Shown: in pieces, positions 36,934 to 46,898 of the stretch | Numbering within the stretch: the stretch's first letter is position 1 | How the letters are laid out: each line of letters starts with the position of its first letter | Source of the DNA: Ogataea parapolymorpha DL-1 | Taxonomy: Eukaryota > Ascomycota > Pichiomycetes > Pichiales > Pichiaceae | Direction: 5' to 3' | Assembly (NCBI RefSeq): GCF_000187245.1 | Contig: NC_027866.1 | Location: 860,411-924,410 of the forward strand | Length of the DNA stretch: 64,000 bases | The notes under the pieces: model-generated | What the model was told of the DNA's origin: nothing | What the model saw: the letters and a program-made list of their open reading frames with translations, nothing else | The model's database searches: none | Position numbers and translations under genes: made by a program

Positions 36934-37437
36934 TCAATGCTTCATGTCCAGGACTCTTGGCTTGATAACGTGGCACTTGAGAAAATACTTTTCCAGCCTC
37001 TGGGTTGTGAAAGTGCCGATATCTGTTCCATCGATGAGACTTTCGAGTCCTACCACTCTTTGGATTTCCTTGCCGTCACGATATATCACAATGCATGGCA
37101 GAACTTTGATTTGCAACTTAACAGCGAGAAACGGTGCTTCTGTGGCTTTTATCTTGTAGAACTGTGTATCGTAGTATCTGGAAGCTATCTCTCTAAGAGC
37201 GCTGTCCACTATCTGGCATGTCTGGAATTCTGGATTATGAAATAGTATTACCACGGTCTGGGTGGAGACCGTTTTGCGCATCAGCTCTCCCTCGTCATGA
37301 ACCTCTTGGTACGCGTCCTCGCCGCGCTTTGCGTGCTCTATCTCCCTTGCCAGTTCCTCCATCCGCTGCTCGCGGTAACGGCCTAAATAGTCGTCCATTT
37401 CTTCTTCCAGCTCTCTGAGTGACTCTGAGTCTGACAT
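36934..37437 (-). CDS. PLP1: Phosducin-like/TXNDC9 protein Plp1
   Basis: The 167-residue protein has a helical charged N-terminus (LRELEEEMDDYLGRYREQRM), then a thioredoxin-like fold with VVILFHNPEFQTCQIVDSAL, a single cysteine where TXNDC9 has its active site, and IKVLPCIVIYRDGKEIQRVV. This is the Plp1/TXNDC9 group, which modulates CCT chaperonin folding of tubulin and other substrates. It is shorter than S. cerevisiae Plp1 (230 residues), mainly at the N-terminus. Confidence 0.8.
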   Translation of the reverse strand: MSDSESLRELEEEMDDYLGRYREQRMEELAREIEHAKRGEDAYQEVHDEGELMRKTVSTQTVVILFHNPEFQTCQIVDSALREIASRYYDTQFYKIKATEAPFLAVKLQIKVLPCIVIYRDGKEIQRVVGLESLIDGTDIGTFTTQRLEKYFLKCHVIKPRVLDMKH

Positions 37438-37520
37438 GGTGGTAAAAGATTGTTTTATTTTTTACTGACGCAGCCTGCCTATTTATTTATCTACAATTAT
37501 TATTTTTGAATAATTCCACA

Positions 37521-38798
37521 ATGTCTTCTCGGCTAAAATATAGGCGACGGCGAAATGATAAGGACGACACTAAGCCATTGTGCGATCAGCCGCAGCGTGA
37601 CTCTCCCGAATATTTGCAAAAACTCATAGCCGAATTGTATGGAGTGCAGCAGGAGTCGCTTCCTGCCTTCACGTCGTCTTCTACAGTAGACAACGAGCTT
37701 CACGCGTTGGTGGGGCTCTTCCTACGCCAGTTTGTGCTCGGGTGGTACAAGAATGTTGCGTTTGATGAGAACGGGGAGTTCCTAAATGAAATAGTTGCAC
37801 TGATCGCTCATTTGACTAGAGATCTCCAGCAGAGGTGTTTAAGAATTGACTGGAGCCAATTGTTGCTAGACGACCTATTCGTGGTACTCGGTAAACACAT
37901 GGAAGCACTGAGAGAAGCCAAGACACGAGTAGGAACAAAATTTAGCATCCAGGACGAAAACGAGTTGATTGCCAACTATCTATCTCTGAACGGTCACTTT
38001 GCTATCCAATTAGACACCCCTGAGCGCGAGCGGCAATATATGCAAGTCTTGGTCAAAAAGCTGATGAAAATGATGCTACCGAACGAGGAGGCAGAGTCCA
38101 ACTTGAGCCGAATGTTTGCAGAAACTATTTTCGGAGACCTCATTCTGCGAAACGTTGTGGAGAACCTCACAGACAACTTCATGCTCTGGAACATGATCAA
38201 GGCCGTCAGCGAAGCTTCAAGCAGGCGTCCGAAGACGAAGAGGCCCTTTTTCGAGCAATTATCTGCCGGAAGCCGTCAGGTGGGCCATATAGTAGCATAT
38301 TGCACCTCTGTCTTCTCCTCCAAGCCGGCTCCCCAAACCTTGGTAACGCAATACGCTGTGTTCCCATTCATAAACAGATTGGTCCATTTCAGCAACAGAT
38401 ATCCACTAGCACATGTGGTTGTCACGACGACAGCGGCATTGCTCCAGAAATCCAAAAAATTCAATCACCTATGCAGTAACGTTCTTAATAACTTGATTTA
38501 CAACAGATTGCTCACTAGCGAGACGATATCCAGTGCAGTACGGGCTTTGCGCCATATTATGTTCCCAACGGATGAGTACTTCAACACAACGCCTAGATAC
38601 GTGCCCCAAACCACACAAGAACTCGAAGAAATCAAGCTGAATGCCAAAATTGCCATGGACAAGGTGTTCTTCCATCCTTACCTCGATACAGAGTCCTTTC
38701 TAGGCTCCTTTGAACACAAGACCATCAACAAGTCCTTAATGTGGAACATACTCGATTTGCTGCTCATAAATGTTTTTCCAGAACTGAAGGAAATGTGA
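37521..38798 (+). CDS. NVJ3: PXA-domain protein, Nvj3-like
   Basis: The 425-residue protein starts at the ATG at 37521; the open frame begins at TTG five codons earlier. The PXA domain covers roughly residues 40-220, with LVGLFLRQFVLGWYKNV, FLNEIVALIAHLTRDLQQRC, LLLDDLFVVLGKHMEAL and the later MMLPNEEAESNLSRMFAETI. It has no PX or RGS domain, which fits yeast Nvj3 rather than Mdm1. Such proteins sit at ER-vacuole contacts. A transmembrane anchor is not obvious. Confidence 0.75.
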   Translation: MSSRLKYRRRRNDKDDTKPLCDQPQRDSPEYLQKLIAELYGVQQESLPAFTSSSTVDNELHALVGLFLRQFVLGWYKNVAFDENGEFLNEIVALIAHLTRDLQQRCLRIDWSQLLLDDLFVVLGKHMEALREAKTRVGTKFSIQDENELIANYLSLNGHFAIQLDTPERERQYMQVLVKKLMKMMLPNEEAESNLSRMFAETIFGDLILRNVVENLTDNFMLWNMIKAVSEASSRRPKTKRPFFEQLSAGSRQVGHIVAYCTSVFSSKPAPQTLVTQYAVFPFINRLVHFSNRYPLAHVVVTTTAALLQKSKKFNHLCSNVLNNLIYNRLLTSETISSAVRALRHIMFPTDEYFNTTPRYVPQTTQELEEIKLNAKIAMDKVFFHPYLDTESFLGSFEHKTINKSLMWNILDLLLINVFPELKEM

Positions 38799-38804
38799 TG
38801 CGTA

Positions 38805-39911
<1,107 letters not shown>

Positions 39912-40030
39912 AGCTGTTGCGTGGAGGGGTTGATTGTCTATATAGCAGGCTAATTGATTACCATCCGGTGTTAAATAATTTCACCCTTACGTAATAACAT
40001 TTTCTCCCCAGAATCAGATAAGTGGTTAAG

Positions 40031-41146
40031 ATGGGACAACAAATTTCGCGGAGTAATAGCTCTCCGTGCCGCGATTCGGACGCGCAGACCACACGGTCCA
40101 GTGCGTCCCAAAAGTCTGGTTTCTTGCATTCTACAGCTGTTTCGTCCCCACGCAAATGGCGCAAATTCACAGGGTTGCTGAGACGAAGGCGGGCCCCTGA
40201 AACACTATCGGAACCGACCCGAATGGTGAGTAGAAGTCTTCTGTCGCCGGCCCAGTCGTCTGTGGACGCGCTGCGCAGCGTTTCGTCCAACATCAACGCG
40301 TCTAGCGGGTCTGTGGCGGAGTCTCCTGACGAGCCAGAACAAAACGAGTTACTCACGTCTCAATTTAGATCATTGTCGAGTTTGCTCGAAACAGTCACCA
40401 TGAGCACCCTCAGACGTCTTATAAACGTCAACGTTGACTACGTGGGCGAAAGAATATATCCGGAGGACAATTTGGACGGAAGCATGGACACCGACTTTGC
40501 CAGCTTCGTTCGTAGCCTGACCACCGAAGACCTTTTGCAGCATGCTCTGGGAAACCAGATGGAGCTCGGCCGCACATTGAGTTTCTTCAGAGCGTTCAGA
40601 TTCGACAACAGCTCCCATCTGGGCTACAACTCGTCTTTGCACGAATTTGAACGTCTGGTGCCTGTTCTGATAGTCGGGGTGGTAGGCCTCAATGTTCCTC
40701 AAGCGCAATCGGAGCACTATCGATCGTGGGTGATCATTGTGATGGCACACCATTACTCGGCCTCAGACCCGGTTCTCAGCTCCATGGCCATATTTATAGG
40801 ACTTCTGGCCAGCTATGTGGCCAGCACCAGCAACATGACACTGGCCCAGCACGATGACAATTCCGACACGCGGATTAGCACTTTCAGAGACTCGCTTTAT
40901 CGGATATTCCGCGGAAACAAGCTCTCGCAGTCCGTTCTGGACGATCACACAGAGTCCGTCTTCGACATCCAAACTACGCTCGACAGGTGTCCGATATGTC
41001 TGGTCGACTACGAAATGGGCGAGCAGGGCCGCCGTTTACAGTGCGCGCACGAGTTCCACAAAGACTGTGTTGACCAGTGGCTACTTACAGACAACAGCTG
41101 TCCGATCTGCCGTCGGCGTGCGATTGATACCGAGATGGAATTCTAA
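40031..41146 (+). CDS. N-myristoylated-type RING-H2 ubiquitin ligase
   Basis: The 371-residue protein starts at ATG 40031; the open frame begins at a [14 protein letters not shown] fits an N-myristoylation signal (MGxxxS). The first 100 residues are serine/arginine-rich. A hydrophobic middle follows ([33 protein letters not shown]). A RING-H2 finger spans about 320-360: [32 protein letters not shown] membrane-associated E3 is the likely role. I do not know the ortholog. The stop overlaps the convergent subtilisin stop (CTAA at 41143-41146). Confidence 0.7.
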   Translation: MGQQISRSNSSPCRDSDAQTTRSSASQKSGFLHSTAVSSPRKWRKFTGLLRRRRAPETLSEPTRMVSRSLLSPAQSSVDALRSVSSNINASSGSVAESPDEPEQNELLTSQFRSLSSLLETVTMSTLRRLINVNVDYVGERIYPEDNLDGSMDTDFASFVRSLTTEDLLQHALGNQMELGRTLSFFRAFRFDNSSHLGYNSSLHEFERLVPVLIVGVVGLNVPQAQSEHYRSWVIIVMAHHYSASDPVLSSMAIFIGLLASYVASTSNMTLAQHDDNSDTRISTFRDSLYRIFRGNKLSQSVLDDHTESVFDIQTTLDRCPICLVDYEMGEQGRRLQCAHEFHKDCVDQWLLTDNSCPICRRRAIDTEMEF

Positions 41147-42279
41147 CTATTGAGGATCTGGCCCAGTTTTCCACCATAATTGTTGAGGATCCGGTTCGGC
41201 GTTCCTGGCCGGTACAAAAAATTGTGCGCTGGGATGCTGCCTGATTCTGCCAGGTTGCGCACTTTCGCAAGAGCCTCGACGCTGGTATCGTTCATTGACA
41301 TATACGTTGCCACAAGGCCTGCTGCTATGGCGGCGGACATCGAGGTGCCCGATTTTTGTGTCACTCGCTCGGCCATCGGCGACAGCGTGGCCACGTTGAT
41401 GCCGTCGCCGAACACGTCGACGCAGTCTCCCCAGTTTGTGAAAAAACCCAGGTTGTCGCCGTGTGTCTCTATGGACCCAACGGTGAGCCCTGACTCGAAC
41501 GCTGCTGGGGAATAGAGACACGCGCTGCTGTTGAAGTTTCCCGCGGCAGAGACTATCGCGAAACCGCGGTCTGCCAGCTGCGAAAGCGCAGAATGGAAGA
41601 TCTCGTTGCGCTCGGTGACCATCGCCAACAGCACGACGCCAGGCGTCTCGTGGTCGTGAATCAACTTCAGTGCTTCCAGTACCGTCGACAACTGGGCCGT
41701 GCCGCTCTCGTTGAAAACGCGGTAGTCCACCAGAACACACTGTTTGCTGACACCGAACGTCTCGGAGCCAATGATGCCTGCAACCGCCGTGCCATGGCCG
41801 TTGGGGTCGCCGTACAAGTTGTCCTGGACCAAACTGGCGCCCAGTCTCGCTCTGGCGTTGAAGTCTGGATGGTCAATCTTGATGCCCGTGTCGACGATGT
41901 ACGCGCTCACGTTGGACCCTGCGCCGGGCTCGTAAGTGTAGTCCATCAGCTGGCGGCGGTTGACAGTTCCCAGCTGAGATATGCGCACCAAGTGTTTGGG
42001 CGCAAACTCTTCTACATCGGAGATTTGCACGGTGCGGTCCAGACTGATCCGCTTGACGGCCTTGTCGAAGTACGCGGACTTGACGAAGTTGAGATTGAAA
42101 GCGCCGTGGCACAGCTTTATTTTTCCCAGGTCGAAGCATTTGTACGATTCAGAAAGCAACGGATGGTATCTTTCGATAAATTGGCGCTGGTCCTGATTGT
42201 CCTCAAGCTCCAGCACCAAGTTGACCAGCTCTGTGCAGTGACACAGCCATGCAAATAACGCAAATAACAACAGTCTCAT
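41143..42279 (-). CDS. Secreted subtilisin-like serine protease, proteinase K type
   Basis: The 378-residue S8 protease has a signal peptide ([17 protein letters not shown]), a short propeptide-like region to about residue 105, then the catalytic triad D130 ([17 protein letters not shown]), H162 ([12 protein letters not shown]) and S313 ([13 protein letters not shown]), with the oxyanion asparagine in SAAGNFNS. It is a compact member of the fungal proteinase K/Prb1/Rrt12 group, with no extra C-terminal domain. It could be vacuolar, secreted or spore-specific as Rrt12 is. Catalytic residues are intact. Confidence 0.85.
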   Translation of the reverse strand: MRLLLFALFAWLCHCTELVNLVLELEDNQDQRQFIERYHPLLSESYKCFDLGKIKLCHGAFNLNFVKSAYFDKAVKRISLDRTVQISDVEEFAPKHLVRISQLGTVNRRQLMDYTYEPGAGSNVSAYIVDTGIKIDHPDFNARARLGASLVQDNLYGDPNGHGTAVAGIIGSETFGVSKQCVLVDYRVFNESGTAQLSTVLEALKLIHDHETPGVVLLAMVTERNEIFHSALSQLADRGFAIVSAAGNFNSSACLYSPAAFESGLTVGSIETHGDNLGFFTNWGDCVDVFGDGINVATLSPMAERVTQKSGTSMSAAIAAGLVATYMSMNDTSVEALAKVRNLAESGSIPAHNFLYRPGTPNRILNNYGGKLGQILNS

Positions 42280-42332
42280 GAATTTATACGGGATGGATTA
42301 GGATTAATTATTTCAGGGCTAAAGCCGCATAG

Positions 42333-42788
42333 CTACCACCCTTCGAAGCCGAGCTCGTCCTCATAGTTGAGGAAGTCTCCTTCTGCGTCGTCGCCGCGCT
42401 CCTCATTACCTTCAGCGTCGCTTCCGTTGTCGTCGTCAGCGTCTGCCGTTAGTCCTTTTCGCTGTCGGTACTTCTCTCTTCTGGCTTCGCTCTCCAAAAG
42501 CTCGTACTGACGGTATTTGGCAAGATATATTTTCAGTGTCTCCGCGTAGTTCTCAAACCCGAGAGAGTACATCGAAAACAATATGTCCTCCCCATTGAGC
42601 GTTTTCCTCTTTTCCAAAGAACATTTTTCAGCTGCTTGGGAGGTGATGAAGGAGATAAATTCAGACACACACTCTTGCATGCACTGTTTGGCCTCTTTCG
42701 AGAGCTTTCCGTGAGGTGGAAGGGCCTGTCGCATCACGCGGCCAACGTTGGCTATGGGCAGCCAGCGGTCCTGTTCGCGGATATCCAT
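42333..42788 (-). CDS. HAP3: CCAAT-binding factor subunit Hap3 (NF-YB)
   Basis: The 151-residue protein has the NF-YB histone fold at about residues 5-95: [78 protein letters not shown] polar, acidic tail follows. Hap3 pairs with Hap5 and Hap2 to bind CCAAT and drive respiratory genes; SDH4 in this window is a plausible target class. Confidence 0.96.
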   Translation of the reverse strand: MDIREQDRWLPIANVGRVMRQALPPHGKLSKEAKQCMQECVSEFISFITSQAAEKCSLEKRKTLNGEDILFSMYSLGFENYAETLKIYLAKYRQYELLESEARREKYRQRKGLTADADDDNGSDAEGNEERGDDAEGDFLNYEDELGFEGW

Positions 42789-43032
42789 AGGTTGTAACGG
42801 TGTTATCGATTTTAAAGAGAGGAATTTTCTATTGACTGGACGTTTGCTTTTTCAATTGTACACGAGCTATGCGGTGGACCAGGCTTAAAGAGAACACCGA
42901 TGATTTGAATTAATCGAGAATTTAGTTCTGTGTGCAAAGCCAGGTAATTATTTCTGCTACCACAAGTCTTGACTCTGCGTCGTCGCGTCTGTGTTTTTCG
43001 CTTCTGCGCATTATATATTTTCTATTTATATG

Positions 43033-44454
43033 CTATTCATTATCAATCGCCAAATCTATCCCACGCGAGTGCTCTATCACATACTTCCCGTTCACCATGT
43101 CGTTTCCGTCGGCCCGCTGCTCTGCCTCCTCTTTGGTCTTGCTGATCCCGGCCTCCAAATGCCGCCGCACAATTCTCTCCCGAATCAGCTCGGGCCGCGC
43201 GACGACCATCCAGCTCGCGTCGGCAATTTGCGAGATCTTACTCCACGGCTCCTTGTCCAAACAAACGTAGTTGCCTTCGAGAATAACGATCTCGTTCTCA
43301 GGACGAATCACGATCGAATCTTCGACTGGATCCTTGATTTTGTGGTCAAAGCTCGGCGCATATATTTCCTCCTCGGGATGCTCTCTAATCCGCCTCACTA
43401 AATCAACCAGTCCCTCAGCGTTGAACGTAAAATCTGCACCCCGTCGAGCAACCATGGTTTCTGGATCGTCCATCTGCAACAATTCTTTCATGTAGTAGTG
43501 GAACCCGTCCTGGGGGACCACAACGCCAATCCGCTTGCCAAAGCGCTCATTCAGACGGTTAATAACCCTCTCTGTGATCAAAGACTTGCCACTGCCCGGC
43601 GCACCGCACACGGCAACAATAACACGCTGTCCTGAGCATTTCTGCTCATGAAGACGAACCAAAATATCAACTAGATGATCGATGTCCTTGCCGCTCACGT
43701 GCCGAACCATTTCAGCGTCTCCTGCATCCAGGAACAGCGGCTTCTTTTTATACTCTTCACAGGTATTCTGCGCTCCGCGAACTTTACCCCAGACACCATC
43801 AGTTTTCGCGGTCTTATCAACCCCGAGGTTGCTGACGTAAGCGCGCAACTCGAGCCACCACTTGAGTTTTTCCTTGTAGCTGATGGTGACGAGGCCGGAG
43901 GTGCTGGGTATCACAAAGATAGTGCAGCCCTCAAGCTCGAGCTGTTGCCGTCCCCAGCCAAAGTTCTTCAAGGCGTCTTTGTTTCCCAACGTCTTGCACA
44001 CCTGTTCCCAGATTCCCTTCCCCACGAAGCAGGCCACCGCAGGCTGGTTGCTCCTAAGTTCGGCGCACAGTCTCGGTACGTTGTGGGCCATTTCCGTTTT
44101 AGTCAGTTGCCCCGCGTTCTGCGTGGGGCGCAGCACCAGATCCGTGAACCCGATGCCGTATTGGAGCAGATCCCAGTCGTCCTTGGCGGCGCAGGGGTGA
44201 GAGTGTACCCCGTTAGTCACGGTGCTCAATATTCCCGACTCGTTAAATAATTTCCAAAACAGGTTAGTGGGGTGAGCGTAATGATGCTGCAAGGACGAGG
44301 AGCGGATCGAGGGGTTGTAGCCGATGAACACCACGGCTAGGCCCGGGCGAAGTGAAGGGTTCAGGTCGGGCAGTTTAGGCGACACAGGACTGGGTCTTTT
44401 ACTCCGGATTACACGTTTTTGCTGTTTTTCTTCATATCCATATTTTTTCAACAT
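43033..44454 (-). CDS. Fusion of TDG/Mug-type DNA glycosylase and Yfh7-type P-loop kinase
   Basis: One open frame of 473 residues joins two domains (ATG at 44454; the frame is open further up). Residues about 38-208 are Mug/TDG-like: AVVFIGYNPSIRSS with catalytic-type N47, HYAHPTNLFWKLFNESGI, GIGFTDLVLRPT, and VIPSTSGLVTISYKEKLKWW. A linker of about 40 residues follows. Residues about 250-473 are a kinase like Yfh7/uridine-kinase relatives: Walker A GAPGSGKS (284-291), PQDGFHYYMKELLQMDDPET, RRGADFTFNAEGL, APSFDHKIKDP and ILEGNYV. TDG/Mug enzymes remove U or T opposite G. Yfh7 substrates are unknown. An internal ATG (M249, 43710) could give a kinase-only product. Confidence 0.8.
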   Translation of the reverse strand: MLKKYGYEEKQQKRVIRSKRPSPVSPKLPDLNPSLRPGLAVVFIGYNPSIRSSSLQHHYAHPTNLFWKLFNESGILSTVTNGVHSHPCAAKDDWDLLQYGIGFTDLVLRPTQNAGQLTKTEMAHNVPRLCAELRSNQPAVACFVGKGIWEQVCKTLGNKDALKNFGWGRQQLELEGCTIFVIPSTSGLVTISYKEKLKWWLELRAYVSNLGVDKTAKTDGVWGKVRGAQNTCEEYKKKPLFLDAGDAEMVRHVSGKDIDHLVDILVRLHEQKCSGQRVIVAVCGAPGSGKSLITERVINRLNERFGKRIGVVVPQDGFHYYMKELLQMDDPETMVARRGADFTFNAEGLVDLVRRIREHPEEEIYAPSFDHKIKDPVEDSIVIRPENEIVILEGNYVCLDKEPWSKISQIADASWMVVARPELIRERIVRRHLEAGISKTKEEAEQRADGNDMVNGKYVIEHSRGIDLAIDNE

Positions 44455-44492
44455 AGAAAAAAAAAAAAGTTTTAGCCATTTTTGGGCAACAT

Positions 44493-45314
44493 TTATGGGC
44501 AGCAATAACCACCGTCAATGATGAGGTCAGCGCCGGTGGTGAAGGTTGAGGCGTCCGACGCAAAGTACAGGTATGCGCCCACAAGCTCTTGAGGAAGCCC
44601 CTCTCTGCCCATTGGGATCAACGTGCACCACTTGACTTTCTCCTCGTTAGGCACATCTTTCGAGATAGGGGTGACAATGTACCCTGGAGAGATCGTATTG
44701 ACACGGGCGAAGCCGACCCATTCCATTGCCAGACTCTTGGCAATCTGGATGCACGCTGCCTTGCTGGCGTTGTAAGCCGCTTGCCACACGTGAGCCGTGA
44801 CAATATGGGCTGCCTGTGAGGTGGTGATGATAAAGGAACCCTTGCCGTGCTTCTTGAAAATTGGACCCACGCACTTGGCGCAGTAGTACACGCCGTCCAA
44901 ATTCGTGTTCATGATTGCCCGGTATTTTTCCAGCGACGCATCGATCACAGGCACCGATTGGGAGCCAATCCCCGCATTTGCAACAAAAATGTGAATCGTG
45001 CCAAAGTCAGACTCAATGGCATCGATCGTGGCCTTGACCTGGTCAAAGTCGCCGACTGCGCACTTGTAAGCCTTGGCACGGATCCCGTACGTCTTGGACA
45101 GCCTCTCAGCTTCGTGGTCAGCGTTTGTGCTGTTGTACCAGATGGCCACGTCTGCGCCTGCCTGAGCATACGCTTCTGCCACAGCCAGACCAATTCCCGT
45201 CGAGCCACCAGTAATGCTGGCCACCTTGCCTTTCAGGGAGAACAGGCTGAAAACGTTGGAAGGCAATTGAGGAGCCTCGGTTGGTAGTTTGTCGTAATTT
45301 CCGATAATGTTCAT
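44493..45314 (-). CDS. SDR carbonyl/sorbose reductase-like
   Basis: The 274-residue short-chain dehydrogenase has GKVASITGGSTGIGLAVAEA, the middle ANAGIG, an active site with QAAYNASK (Tyr-x-x-x-Lys), VNTISPGYIVTPI and a closing IIDGGYCCP. It resembles Sou1/Sou2 sorbose reductases and yeast NADPH carbonyl reductases. It may reduce sugar or dicarbonyl substrates. It is divergent from the fructosyl-amine oxidase gene across 138 bp. Confidence 0.75.
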   Translation of the reverse strand: MNIIGNYDKLPTEAPQLPSNVFSLFSLKGKVASITGGSTGIGLAVAEAYAQAGADVAIWYNSTNADHEAERLSKTYGIRAKAYKCAVGDFDQVKATIDAIESDFGTIHIFVANAGIGSQSVPVIDASLEKYRAIMNTNLDGVYYCAKCVGPIFKKHGKGSFIITTSQAAHIVTAHVWQAAYNASKAACIQIAKSLAMEWVGFARVNTISPGYIVTPISKDVPNEEKVKWCTLIPMGREGLPQELVGAYLYFASDASTFTTGADLIIDGGYCCP

Positions 45315-45452
45315 GTCTGCTGCTTTTTTCGGTACTTGAAAAAATCTGGGGAAAAACTTTGGTACCCTTCACCGTCTTTGCGACCCGCGTCGTGTGCCAC
45401 TCAACCTGGCTAGGAAAAAAAAGCTGAAGCTATCAATTCTTCGTATCGGATC

Positions 45453-46724
45453 ATGTCGTTGTTGATTGTCGGGGCTGGCGTTTTTGGGCTTTCGACGGCC
45501 ATCCAAGCGCAAAATAAGGGATATACAGTCACTGTGATTGATAAACACACTGTGCCGTCTCCGTACTCTGCCGCATGCGATATCAACAAGATTATTCGGA
45601 GCGAGTACGACTCGGACTTCTACGCCAGGATGAGTCTTGATGCAATTGAAGCCTGGAAAGCCGATCCAGAGTATTCAGAGACGTACTTTGAGTGCGGCAG
45701 ATTGTCTGTTTGTCCAAAATCTAACACCAGCAGACGAAGATTTGACGATATAAGTATCGCTGTTCTTAGTGAGCTGGGCAAGGCTGATAAAATTACCAGG
45801 TACGACAACGTTGCATCTCTGAAACGGGACCTGCCCTCTCTGGGGGACTGCAAGTTTTCGTCGGAGGACGTTTATGTTTACAACGGCAGGGCCGGATACG
45901 CACATTCGTCTAACGCTCTAAAAGCAGCTTGGAGAAAAGCTGTTCGGTGCGGAGTCCACTTTGTTTTTGGTGAGGCCGGAGAGGCCGTCGGAATAGAGCA
46001 GACCGATGGCAAGGCCACGGTGGTTGTCAAGTCTGGAGCCAGCTACTCTGCAGACAAAATTCTTGTTGCGTGTGGTGCGAGCTCTGGATTTGTTGTGAAT
46101 GTCGCTGGCGTGCAATCGGCCACTGGGCTTTTTGTCACGCATATTCAGCTGACTCCTGGCGAGGCCGCAAACATGCAAGATATTCCGGTGATTTTCGACG
46201 CGGGTCTTGGGTATTTTTTCCCGCCTGATAAGGAAACCGGGCTTATGAAAGTCTGCATATCTGGCGTGGCAGCAGCCAACACAGTGACGAATCCTCACGC
46301 TTCGGGCACAGTGTCCTTGCCGCGCTACAAATATGATATGGCAAAGGACACGATTCCGCAAACTTGCCTTTCCCAGGCACGCAAGCTGCTGACCAAGTAC
46401 TTTCCCGAACTGGCTACCAAGCCTTTTATAAGAAGCAAAACTTGTTGGATAGCAGATAGTTCAAACTCCGACTTCATCATAGACAAGGTTCCTGGCCATT
46501 CGGACGTATATCTTGCGTCTGGAGACTCTGGCCACGGATTCAAGTTTCTTCCGAATATCGGGATCTATATATTGGAGATGCTAGAAGGCCGTCTGGATGC
46601 CGCAACTGCAGAAAGATGGAAATGGAGAAGTGAGCCAGAAGGGCTGGAAAAGTACAAAAACACGGATTGGAAACTGACCAAGCAGCTTTTGGAGTTTGAC
46701 CAGATCTCTTTTGCCAAAGAGTGA
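45453..46724 (+). CDS. FAD-dependent fructosyl-amine/saccharopine oxidase-like
   Basis: The 423-residue protein has FAD-binding LLIVGAGVFGLSTAIQAQNK, then SPYSAACDINKIIRSEYD, typical of the amadoriase/saccharopine oxidase/pipecolate oxidase group. RSKTCWIADSSNSDFIID holds the cysteine expected to bind flavin covalently. ASGDSGHGFKFLPNIGIYI is the C-terminal FAD site. Products would be an amino acid, a sugar osone or semialdehyde and hydrogen peroxide. The C-terminus FAKE is not a PTS1. Which amine is oxidised cannot be read. Confidence 0.75.
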   Translation: MSLLIVGAGVFGLSTAIQAQNKGYTVTVIDKHTVPSPYSAACDINKIIRSEYDSDFYARMSLDAIEAWKADPEYSETYFECGRLSVCPKSNTSRRRFDDISIAVLSELGKADKITRYDNVASLKRDLPSLGDCKFSSEDVYVYNGRAGYAHSSNALKAAWRKAVRCGVHFVFGEAGEAVGIEQTDGKATVVVKSGASYSADKILVACGASSGFVVNVAGVQSATGLFVTHIQLTPGEAANMQDIPVIFDAGLGYFFPPDKETGLMKVCISGVAAANTVTNPHASGTVSLPRYKYDMAKDTIPQTCLSQARKLLTKYFPELATKPFIRSKTCWIADSSNSDFIIDKVPGHSDVYLASGDSGHGFKFLPNIGIYILEMLEGRLDAATAERWKWRSEPEGLEKYKNTDWKLTKQLLEFDQISFAKE

Positions 46725-46825
46725 CACTCCCGCAAATGGTGCAGGAGGGTCGGAAATCAAACATTTTAGGAGATTCTTTTTATCTAAATTTTTGACGCAG
46801 GCGTATGCGCGCGCATTAAAAAACT

Positions 46826-46843
46826 ATTTCGCGAAATCTTATC
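46826..46843 (+). promoter_or_regulatory. Palindrome ATTTCGCGAAAT abutting a CTTATC GATA element
   Basis: A perfect 12-bp palindrome (46826-46837) is followed directly by CTTATC (46838-46843), 56 bp before the permease start. A related CGCG-centred palindrome (TCTCGCGAGA) with TTATCA precedes the gene at 52711. It may be a regulator plus GATA-factor site. Binding is not shown. An out-of-frame ATG at 46856 lies between this site and the start. Confidence 0.45.
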
Positions 46844-46898
46844 AGTTGCAACGCAATGATCCAATCTATAAAACGCTCTGAAACCTACACCTCTTATT

